From NCBI RefSeq assembly GCF_018327685.1, contig NZ_BNEL01000001.1:3348001-3412000 (forward strand): DNA of 64,000 nt. The letters run 5' to 3'. The notes below the pieces were generated by a model. It was not told the DNA's origin and searched no databases. It worked only from the letters and a program-made list of their open reading frames with translations. A program made the position numbers and the translations under genes. The stretch's first letter is position 1. Every line of letters begins with the position of its first letter. The stretch comes from Streptomyces sp. TS71-3. GTDB taxonomy: Bacteria; Actinomycetota; Actinomycetes; Streptomycetales; Streptomycetaceae. This document shows, piece by piece, positions 57,491-64,000 of the stretch.

Positions 57491-57610
57491 CGTCCCACAC
57501 GCCTGCGTCCCTCGCGTCCCACACGCCTGCGTCCCTCGCGTCCCACACGCCTGCGTCCGTCACGTCCCACACGCCTGCGTCCGTCACGTCCCACACGCCT
57601 GCGTCCGTCA
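57491..57610. repeat. Five tandem copies of a 24-bp unit in the amidase leader
   Basis: Units starting CGTCCCACACGCCTGCGTCC occur at 57491, 57515, 57539, 57563 and 57587, each 24 bp; the last four bases are CTCG in the first two copies and GTCA in the last three. There are no spacers, so this is a minisatellite and not a CRISPR array. It lies between the dehydrogenase stop and the amidase start. Confidence 0.92.
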
Positions 57611-57681
57611 CGTCCCTCATGCCCCTTGTGCCTGCGCTGCCTGCGCGCCCTCCGCGTCCCCGGGGGGCGGCGGCGGGCGGC

Positions 57682-58638
57682 TCAGGCGCCGGGCACGTAG
57701 CCGCGCTCCTTGTCGACGACGTTCGGCAGCGGCTCGCCCGCCTCCCACCGTTCGTACATGGCGACGAACTGGGCCGCGAGGTCGTCCCGCCAGCCGATGG
57801 TGTCGCCGCTCATGTGCGGGTTGACCAGCAGCCCCGGCGTGTCCCACAGCGGGCTCTCGGGCGGCAGCGGCTCCTGCTCGAAGACGTCCAGCGCGGCGCC
57901 CGCGATCCACCGCCGCGACAGCGCCTGAGCGAGGTCGGCCTCGACGACGAGGGGGCCCCGGCCGATGTTGACGAAGCGGGCGGAGGGCCGCATGAGCCCG
58001 AAGAACCGGGCGTCGAACATCCCCCGCGTGTCGTCGGTGAGCGGCGCCGCACTGATCACCCAGTCGGCGGCCGCCACCAGCGGTTCCAGGTCCTCCCCGC
58101 CGTGCACGCCGGGGCGCGCGCGGCGGCCGAGCACCGCCGTGGTGATCCCCAGCGCCTCCAGTGTCCGCGCGATGGCCACTCCGATGGGTCCCGAGCCGAT
58201 CACGCAGGCGTGGTTTTCGGCCACTCTCTGGGTCTCGCGGTGCCGCCACTCGTGCCGGGCCTGGAGCGACCAGGTGGCCGGCAGGTCTTTTGCCATCGCC
58301 AGAACGAGGGCGGCGACGTACTCGGCGATCGGCTGGTCGAAAATTCCCCGCGCATTGGTCACCACGGTGTCCGAGGCGGCCAGCGCCGGAGTCATCAAAT
58401 GATCGACGCCCGCACTGGCGGTATGCACCCAGCGTGGTCGCGGGCCTTCACCCGGCCATGCCGAGCGCACCGCGTGCGAGGCGAAGTCCCATACCAACAA
58501 CACGTCCGCGGCGGGCAATTGAGCGGCGAGCGAGTCCTCGTCGGCGAATTCGATCCGAGTGCGCCCCGTGAGCGCCCCGAGCCGCGGAGGAGGCTCGGGG
58601 CCGAGAACGAGCAGGCTGGGAAGAGCGGCTTCGGACAT
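57682..58638 (-). CDS. D-2-hydroxyacid dehydrogenase (NAD-dependent)
   Basis: 318 residues from the ATG at 58638, with GGAGGG twelve bases upstream. The Rossmann motif is VIGSGPIGVAIARTL; catalytic residues lie in ARFVNIGRGPLVVEADL (Arg), FEQEPLPPESPLWDTPG (Glu) and VNPHMSG (His), the standard formate/glycerate dehydrogenase arrangement. It interconverts a 2-keto acid and a D-2-hydroxy acid. Same direction as the amidase, 231 bp upstream of it, and divergent from the maleate isomerase-like gene. The substrate presumably arises from the imported compound. Confidence 0.87.
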   Translation of the reverse strand: MSEAALPSLLVLGPEPPPRLGALTGRTRIEFADEDSLAAQLPAADVLLVWDFASHAVRSAWPGEGPRPRWVHTASAGVDHLMTPALAASDTVVTNARGIFDQPIAEYVAALVLAMAKDLPATWSLQARHEWRHRETQRVAENHACVIGSGPIGVAIARTLEALGITTAVLGRRARPGVHGGEDLEPLVAAADWVISAAPLTDDTRGMFDARFFGLMRPSARFVNIGRGPLVVEADLAQALSRRWIAGAALDVFEQEPLPPESPLWDTPGLLVNPHMSGDTIGWRDDLAAQFVAMYERWEAGEPLPNVVDKERGYVPGA

Positions 58639-58999
58639 CGGGATGAAACCCTCCTGCAACGGTGTTCCGCTTCCCTGGTCAGTGTCGACGTGGGCCTTCT
58701 CGAATATGCGGATTGACCACGCTGGCAGCCGAACCTACCTTCGTCAACACGGACCCTTTTACGTGTTCCGTGCGCACCACTGTCCCGACGTCCCGGCGCG
58801 TGCCGGTCTCTCGCTTCTTCCGGAGCTCCCCTCAGGGGCTTGCCGGCACCTGTTCGTGATCTCCCTGCCTGTTTCGGCTCGGAATGCCCCACACTGGTAT
58901 CCGGTGGTCCTGCGGTGATCCTCCAGCCTCGGTGTCAATCCGGCCCCACGGCCGTCGCACCTCAATATCTCCTGGCTCGATCTTGAATTGGGGCTTGCA
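58639..58999. promoter_or_regulatory. Divergent promoter region with a rightward -35/-10 candidate
   Basis: 361 bp without a gene, holding promoters for the leftward dehydrogenase-amidase genes and the rightward isomerase pair. On the plus strand TTGACC (58713-58718), a 17-bp spacer and TACCTT (58736-58741) form a plausible vegetative promoter, which would give a leader of about 250 nt for the isomerase genes. Confidence 0.45.
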
Positions 59000-59836
59000 A
59001 TGGACGTCTCGATCCTGGGTGGCCCCCACCCTCAGCGCGGTGTGGGGATCGTCGCGCCTTTCGATTTCGCACTCGACCGTGAACTGTGGCGTTGGGTTCC
59101 GGACGAGGTCTCGCTCTACGTGACCCGCACACCGTTCGTGCCGGTCGAGGTCAGCCTCGACCTGGCCCGGATGGTCAGCGAGCACGAGACCCTGGAGGAG
59201 GCGGTACGCGCGCTCAGCGTGGCCGAACCCGAGGTGGTCGCGTACGCCTGCACCTCCGGCAGTTTCGTCGGCGGTACCGCCGGTGAGCGGGCGATGGTCG
59301 AGGCGATGAACCGCGCCGGGGAGGCGGACTCGCTGACCACCTCCGGCGCGCTCCTGGAGGCGGTCAAAGAGGTGTCGGCCTCGCGCATCGCCCTGGTCAC
59401 CCCCTACACCGACTCGGTCACCGGCGCCCTGGAGGACTACCTGGCCGAGGCCGGGGTGCAGGTCACCGGTCGGGCGGGGCTCGGCCTGACCCGGCACATC
59501 TGGAAGGTGCCGTACCGCGATGTCGTGGATATGGCACGGGAGGCGGTGCGCGGGGCCGCCGACGCGCTCTTCATCAGCTGCACGAACCTCCCGACGTACG
59601 ACGTGATCCCCCAGCTGGAGGCCGAGCTGAGGATGCCCGTGCTGTCCGCGAACCAGGTGACGATGTGGGCCGCGATGCGGCGCCTGGGCACCCGGGCCGT
59701 GGGGCCGTACCAGGCGCTGCTCAACCCTCGTGCGTGGCCCGACGGCGTCCTCGACCAGCCGCCCGCGGCGGCCGGCGGCGGCCCGGTCCTTCCGGAGGGG
59801 CCGTCCACACCGGAGGCCGAGGGCGGCTGGGCGTGA
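59000..59836 (+). CDS. Maleate cis-trans isomerase/arylmalonate decarboxylase-like enzyme, two-cysteine form
   Basis: 278 residues from the ATG at 59000 (a TTG at 58988 is also in frame). It belongs to the Asp/Glu racemase superfamily; both catalytic cysteines of maleate isomerase/EutA-type enzymes are present: Cys84 in YACTSGSF and Cys194 in FISCTNLPTYD. FDFALDRELWRWVP and ALLEAVKEVSASRIALVTPYTDSVTGALEDYLAEAG are family segments. Expected chemistry is isomerisation, racemisation or decarboxylation at a carbon next to a carboxylate. The C-terminus has about 30 extra low-complexity residues. A paralogue follows 199 bp downstream. Confidence 0.82.
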   Translation: MDVSILGGPHPQRGVGIVAPFDFALDRELWRWVPDEVSLYVTRTPFVPVEVSLDLARMVSEHETLEEAVRALSVAEPEVVAYACTSGSFVGGTAGERAMVEAMNRAGEADSLTTSGALLEAVKEVSASRIALVTPYTDSVTGALEDYLAEAGVQVTGRAGLGLTRHIWKVPYRDVVDMAREAVRGAADALFISCTNLPTYDVIPQLEAELRMPVLSANQVTMWAAMRRLGTRAVGPYQALLNPRAWPDGVLDQPPAAAGGGPVLPEGPSTPEAEGGWA

Positions 59837-60035
59837 CCGCGGGCGAGGGCCGTGCGGCCCGGCCGGTCGGCCGGATCGCGGCGGCCGTCCGGGTAGGCGC
59901 GGACGAGCGGGTATAGGAACGGGCGAGGGCAGTGGCGGCCGGCCCCACGGCCACCCGCCGCCCCACCTGTCAAGGGATGGCGCACCCGTCACCGGGTGGC
60001 CCGCCCCACGTAGTACCCGCAGAAGGAGGCTGGAC

Positions 60036-60773
60036 GTGACCGCACTGGGATTCCTGTATCCCGGCCACTCGGCGGAGGACGACTACCCGCGCATGGAGCA
60101 GCTGATCGGCAGCAACATCCGGCTGTCGGTCGTCCACACGGACATCGGCGAGGACGCGCACCGCGTCGACGCGCTGCTGGAGATGGGCTCCGCGGACCGC
60201 CTCTCGGCGGGGGTCGAAGAACTGCGCCTCGCCGGTGCGGAGGCCGTCGTCTGGGCGTGCACCAGCGCCAGCTTCGTCTACGGCTGGAAGGGTGCGCACG
60301 ACCAGGTGCGGGCGCTCGCCAAGTCGGCGGGGCTCCCCTCGTCCAGCACGTCCTTCGCGTTCCTGCACGCGGCCAAGGAGATGGGCGCCGGACGGGTGGC
60401 GGTCGCCGCCACCTACCCCGACGACGTCGCCGAGCTCTTCGCGGACTTCCTGAAGGCCGGCGGGGTCGAGGTGCTGACGACCCGCGGCAGCGGCATCATC
60501 ACCGCGGCCGAGGTCGGTACCTGGGGTCGCGACGAGGTGCTGGAGCTGGCGCGCGCCGGTGATCACCCGGACGCGGACGCGGTGCTGATGCCCGACACCG
60601 CCCTGCACACGGTGGCGTACCTGCCCGAGCTGGAGGAGGCTCTCGGCAAGCCGGTGCTCACCGCGAACCAGGTCACGGCGTGGGAGGGGTTGCGGCTTGC
60701 CGGGCGCCGCGTGAACGCCCCCGCGATGGGGGCGCTCTTCACCAAGGAGCCGTTGGTGCAGGTCAACGTCTGA
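60036..60773 (+). CDS. Maleate isomerase/EutA-like enzyme, one-cysteine variant
   Basis: 245 residues from a GTG at 60036 with AAGGAGG seven bases upstream. It shares the superfamily fold and the first cysteine (Cys75 in [10 protein letters not shown]), but the second conserved cysteine is replaced: the strand that reads ISCTNL in the neighbour reads LMPDTAL here, with Asp187. A one-cysteine active site would not support a two-base racemase mechanism, so this protein probably does different chemistry or works as a partner. [22 protein letters not shown] resembles EutA of ectoine-degradation clusters. Confidence 0.78.
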   Translation: MTALGFLYPGHSAEDDYPRMEQLIGSNIRLSVVHTDIGEDAHRVDALLEMGSADRLSAGVEELRLAGAEAVVWACTSASFVYGWKGAHDQVRALAKSAGLPSSSTSFAFLHAAKEMGAGRVAVAATYPDDVAELFADFLKAGGVEVLTTRGSGIITAAEVGTWGRDEVLELARAGDHPDADAVLMPDTALHTVAYLPELEEALGKPVLTANQVTAWEGLRLAGRRVNAPAMGALFTKEPLVQVNV

Positions 60774-61132
60774 CCTCGGCCCCGATTCCCTTCGGGCACG
60801 CTGCCCGGGCCCGTCTCTGTCCGGGACCACCCCGGTTCCCCCCGGGCGCGCCGATCGTCCGGGGCCACCCCGGTGCCTTCAAGGGGCGCGGGGAACTGCG
60901 CGAGCAACCCCCACGTGCCGGTGGTCCGGAGGCGACAGAGACTGCCCCTTCGGGACGGTGGCGACCTGACGTCCCCCACTGCCTGAAGGGCGTGGGAGGT
61001 GCCCCCACCCCGCGCCCCTTGACAGGGCGCTTCGCGCCCATCGCCGGGGGCGCCCCCCACCGTGGGGGAATAAAGCGGAGCCCCCCTCCCGTTCGTCGTT
61101 GGGCGCAGTCCAACGACAGGAGGCACCCCCAC
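60774..61132. repeat. Intergenic element with long inverted arms (Streptomyces-type GC repeat)
   Basis: 359 bp without a gene. Perfect 14-bp arms CAAGGGGCGCGGGG (60880-60893) and CCCCGCGCCCCTTG (61008-61021) enclose 114 bp with several smaller palindromes. The text GGGGCGCGGGGAACTGCGCGA is one I recognise as a frequent dispersed intergenic sequence in Streptomyces chromosomes. The structure could end transcription of the isomerase genes. The ribosome site AGGAGG of the next gene is at 61118-61123. Confidence 0.55.
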
Positions 61133-62245
61133 GTGAACGCGAGCGACGCCGCCGCCCGGCCGGCCGAGGAGATCGTCGGAGACACGAGGGGCACCGCCCC
61201 CGTGCCGCTCTCGGTTCTGGACCTGGTCACCGTCGGAGCGGGGTACACCGCGACCGACGCGTTGCGCACCAGCGTCCGGCTGGCCCGGCTCGCGGAGCAG
61301 CGCGGCTTCCACCGCTACTGGGTCGCCGAGCACCACTCGATGCCCGGCGTCGCGTCCTCCTCGCCCGCCGTGATCCTGGCGCACCTCGCCGCCCACACCG
61401 AGCGGATCCGGCTCGGTTCGGGCGGCGTGATGCTGCCCAACCACGCGCCGCTGGTCATCGCCGAGCAGTTCGGCACCCTCCAGGCCATGGCCCCGGGCCG
61501 GATCGACCTGGGCCTCGGCCGCGCGCCCGGCACCGACGGCGCGACCGCCGCGGCCCTGCGCCGCACCGACCACCTGAACGAGGGCGCGGACGACTTCCCC
61601 CAGCAGCTCGCCGAGCTCACCCGGTTCCTGGACGACGACTTCCCCGACGGGCATCCGTACGCCCGCATCCACGCCGTTCCCGGCCCCGTCCAGGCGAACG
61701 CGGCCGGCGGGGTGCAGTCGCCGGCCCGGCCGCCGGTCTGGCTGCTCGGCTCGTCCGGCTTCAGCGCACGCCTCGCCGGTGTGCTCGGACTGCCGTTCGC
61801 CTTCGCCCACCACTTCTCGGCGCGGAACACCGTGCCCGCGCTCGACCTCTACCGGCAGTCGTTCACGCCGTCCGCGGTGCTCGACAAGCCGTACGCGCTG
61901 ATCGGCGTCTCGGCGCTGGCGACCGAGGACGAGAAGGAGGCCCGCCGCCAGGTCATGGCGGCGGCGCTCAACATGGTCCGGCTGCGGACCGGACGCCCCG
62001 GCCTGGTTCCGACCCCGGAGGAGGCCGAGGCGTACGAGTTCAGTCCCGTCGAGCGTGAGTTCATCGACGGCTGGAACGCCAACGTGGTCCACGGCACCCC
62101 CGACGAGGTGCGGGCCGGCCTCGACGACCTCCAGAAGCGCACCGGCGCCGACGAGCTGATGATCACGGCCAACGCCCACAGCGGCGATCTGCGGGTGCGC
62201 TCCTACGAGCTGATCGCCGACGCCTACGGGCTGCCGCAGGAGTGA
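61133..62245 (+). CDS. LLM class flavin-dependent oxidoreductase (luciferase-like monooxygenase)
   Basis: 370 residues from a GTG at 61133 that follows AGGAGG. The bacterial-luciferase-like barrel is shown by [79 protein letters not shown] and [13 protein letters not shown]; this is the MsnO8/YhbW branch, usually FMN-linked. It oxidises an unknown substrate with reduced flavin and oxygen. The preceding leader contains a dispersed repeat. No obvious link to the isomerase genes beyond direction. Confidence 0.86.
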   Translation: MNASDAAARPAEEIVGDTRGTAPVPLSVLDLVTVGAGYTATDALRTSVRLARLAEQRGFHRYWVAEHHSMPGVASSSPAVILAHLAAHTERIRLGSGGVMLPNHAPLVIAEQFGTLQAMAPGRIDLGLGRAPGTDGATAAALRRTDHLNEGADDFPQQLAELTRFLDDDFPDGHPYARIHAVPGPVQANAAGGVQSPARPPVWLLGSSGFSARLAGVLGLPFAFAHHFSARNTVPALDLYRQSFTPSAVLDKPYALIGVSALATEDEKEARRQVMAAALNMVRLRTGRPGLVPTPEEAEAYEFSPVEREFIDGWNANVVHGTPDEVRAGLDDLQKRTGADELMITANAHSGDLRVRSYELIADAYGLPQE

Positions 62246-62325
62246 GCCCCGCCCCGGGCGTGGTGCCGGGCGAGCCCTGCCCCGGAAGTGGTGCGGGGCG
62301 AGCCCTGCCCCGGGCGTTCGGGGCG

Positions 62326-64000
62326 TCACGCCCGTAGGCACGCTCCCGCCGTCAGCATTCCGGAGATGTGGTCCGGGGCCACCGGCCGCGAGTACAGCCA
62401 GCCCTGGGCCATGTCGCAGCCGATGCGGCGCAGCCGGTCCGCCTGGCGCGGGGTCTCCACGCACTCGGCGGTCACGGAGAGGCCGAGCCGGTGCGCGAGC
62501 TGCACCAGGGCCTCCACGATCACCTCGTCGGCCGGGTTCGGGTGCGCACCGTCGTCGTACCGGAACCCGTGCACGAAGGAGCCGTCCAGCTTCAGCACCG
62601 AGACCGGCAGCCTGCTGAGGTAGGCCAGGTTGGAGTAGCCGGTGCCGAAGTCGTCGATGGCGATCCGCACGCCCATGTCGCTGAGCGCCTGGAGGGCCTG
62701 GAGCGGGCGTCCCGCGGAGCCCATCACCGCGGACTCGGTCAGTTCGAGCTGGAGCAGCCGGGGGGCGAGGCCGGTCTCGGCGAGGATCTCGGCGACGTCG
62801 GCCACCAGGTCGGAGTCCCAGACCTGGCGCACGGCGACGTTCACGCTCACGTAGACCGGTGGCACGTCCGGGTGGTCGAGCTGCCAGCGGCGGGCCTGGC
62901 GGCACGCCGTGCGCAGCACCCAGCGGCCGAGCTGCACGATCGAGCCGTCCTCTTCGGCCAGTCCGATGAACCGATTCGGCGTCAAGGGCCCGAATTGCGG
63001 GTGCTGCCAGCGCACCAGCGCCTCCACGCCGTGCAGCGCGCCGTTCTCCAGGCCCACCAGCGGCTGGTAGTCCAGGATGAACTCGCCCCGCTCGACGGCG
63101 GCCCTGAGCGTCGAGGACAGCGCCTGGCGGGTCATGCGGTGGGCGTTGCGCTCCGGGTCGAAGAGCGTCCAGCGGCCCTTGCCGTCGGCCTTCGCCCAGT
63201 ACAGCGTGGTGTCCGCGGCCTGCATCAGGCCGGTGGCCGTGGTGCCCGCCATGCGGCGCTCGACCACGCCGATCGAGGCGGAGATCGTGAGGCGCTGCCC
63301 GGCCAGGTCGAAGGGCTCCTGGAGGGCCCGCAGCACCGACTCGGCGAGGTCCGCGACCTGGTCCGTGCCGGTCGAGTCCTCCACGAGCAGGGCGAACTCG
63401 TCGCCGCCCAGCCTGGCCACCAGGGGGGTGCCGGCGCGGCCCGACCCCGCCTGGTCCGCGCAGCGCGTCAGCCGCTCCGCCACGGCCGCGAGCAGCCGGT
63501 CGCCTACCCGGTGGCCGAGCGTGTCGTTGATCGCCTTGAAGCCGTCGAGGTCGAGGAAGCACAGCCCGATCCGGCCGGTGCCGCCGTCCCCGTAGGCGTT
63601 GATGAGCGAGGAGGAGCCGGACGCGCAGGAGGCGGTGCGGGCGGCGCCGGCCGAACCGGGTGTACCGGCCGCACCGGCTTCTTGGGGATCGCTGTCGTAC
63701 CTGTCGAACCCGCCCGGTTCGAGGGCGTTGGTCAGCCGTTCGAAGAACAGGGTGCGGTTGGCGAGCCGGGTCACCGGGTCGTGCATCTGGAGGTGCCGCA
63801 GCCGGGCCTGGAGCTCGCGGCGGGCGCTGATGTCCAGGACGGACAGCAGCACCGCGCCCCCGGTCTCGTCCGCCGTCTCGCCGGGCGGCAGCGGCACGAC
63901 CGTCACCTGGCCCCAGAGCGAGTGCCCTGCGGGGTGCTTCAGGCGCCGGGTGCAGCGCAGCTTGGTGCCCCGGCCGTGCAGGACCTCGCAGTACGCCTGC
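62326..64000 (-). CDS. PAS-GGDEF-EAL protein, c-di-GMP cyclase/phosphodiesterase (N-terminus outside window)
   Basis: The frame is open to the right end of the window, so the N-terminus is missing; at least 558 codons are present. The order is the end of a PAS domain (SLWGQVTVVPLPPG...VLLSVLDISARRELQARLRHLQMHDPVTRLANR), a GGDEF domain with intact active site RLGGDEFALLVED, and an EAL domain with GVEALVRWQHP and DDFGTGYSNLAYLSRLPV. A serine/alanine/glycine-rich insertion lies in the early GGDEF part (QEAGAAGTPGSAGAARTASCASGSSS). Both activities look competent: synthesis and hydrolysis of c-di-GMP, which in Streptomyces controls development through BldD. Convergent with the LLM gene. Confidence 0.92.
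   Translation of the reverse strand, partial: QAYCEVLHGRGTKLRCTRRLKHPAGHSLWGQVTVVPLPPGETADETGGAVLLSVLDISARRELQARLRHLQMHDPVTRLANRTLFFERLTNALEPGGFDRYDSDPQEAGAAGTPGSAGAARTASCASGSSSLINAYGDGGTGRIGLCFLDLDGFKAINDTLGHRVGDRLLAAVAERLTRCADQAGSGRAGTPLVARLGGDEFALLVEDSTGTDQVADLAESVLRALQEPFDLAGQRLTISASIGVVERRMAGTTATGLMQAADTTLYWAKADGKGRWTLFDPERNAHRMTRQALSSTLRAAVERGEFILDYQPLVGLENGALHGVEALVRWQHPQFGPLTPNRFIGLAEEDGSIVQLGRWVLRTACRQARRWQLDHPDVPPVYVSVNVAVRQVWDSDLVADVAEILAETGLAPRLLQLELTESAVMGSAGRPLQALQALSDMGVRIAIDDFGTGYSNLAYLSRLPVSVLKLDGSFVHGFRYDDGAHPNPADEVIVEALVQLAHRLGLSVTAECVETPRQADRLRRIGCDMAQGWLYSRPVAPDHISGMLTAGACLRA

Noticed and set aside
57491..57610. CRISPR-like array
   Set aside because: The 24-bp units are contiguous with no unique spacers and no cas genes are in the window, so it is a simple tandem repeat.
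60563..63562. A 999-codon open frame on the minus strand
   Set aside because: It is antisense to the isomerase and LLM genes and out of frame with the GGDEF-EAL gene; composition is Arg/Gly/Pro-rich as expected of a shadow frame in high-GC DNA.

Overview
The window is chromosomal DNA from a high-GC actinomycete, almost certainly a Streptomyces. The GC content is very high with strong third-position G/C bias, GTG starts and 4-nt start/stop overlaps are common, urease has the ureABCFGD order without ureE, and Lrp, MarR and LacI regulators are frequent. It looks like a metabolic (nitrogen and carbon scavenging) stretch broken by one accessory island with a polymorphic toxin.

Layout. 1-1.7 kb: end of a CPBP protease, a rhomboid protease and a small monooxygenase. 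1.8-10.1 kb: a polyamine catabolism cluster (two PuuB-like FAD oxidases, an APC permease, an aminobutyraldehyde dehydrogenase, an Lrp-type regulator and a class III aminotransferase). 10.1-14.5 kb: a divergent DoxX/MarR pair, an MFS exporter, an alpha/beta hydrolase and a PPOx-type flavoprotein. 14.5-18.6 kb: a broken secreted glucanase fused to a DUF5808 remnant, an intact Tat-exported GH71/99-like protein, an Lrp regulator and a nitroreductase. 18.7-24.8 kb: a complete ribose operon, rbsR-K-D-A-C-B. 25-29.6 kb: urease ureABCFGD, then an NCS1 permease with a cysteine-rich tail.

32-36 kb is a decay zone. A LysR gene and an aldo/keto reductase gene have both lost their N-terminal halves at one point, and an SDR gene carries two compensating 1-nt indels. 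36.3-51.4 kb is an accessory island bounded by remnants of related integrase-type transposases in opposite orientations. It holds a frameshifted secreted LamG protein, a 2320-residue secreted RHS toxin with a Hint protease domain and a low-GC toxin tip, a candidate immunity gene, and a second small gene cut by a 983-bp IS5/ISL2-type element. Removing the element and one ACT duplication restores a 140-codon reading frame exactly. A tRNA-Lys(CTT) gene lies just right of the island.

51.8-60.8 kb: an EhuABCD-type polar amino acid/ectoine ABC importer next to a DUF3830 gene, an amidase, a D-2-hydroxyacid dehydrogenase and two maleate isomerase/EutA-like enzymes. This looks like one uptake-and-degradation system whose substrate is not obvious. 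The window ends with an LLM flavin monooxygenase and a truncated GGDEF-EAL protein.

The common theme outside the island is import and breakdown of nitrogenous small molecules (polyamines, urea/nucleobases, ectoine-like compounds), each with its own transporter. All calls come from reading the sequence without database searches; boundaries of remnants and operator functions are inferences.
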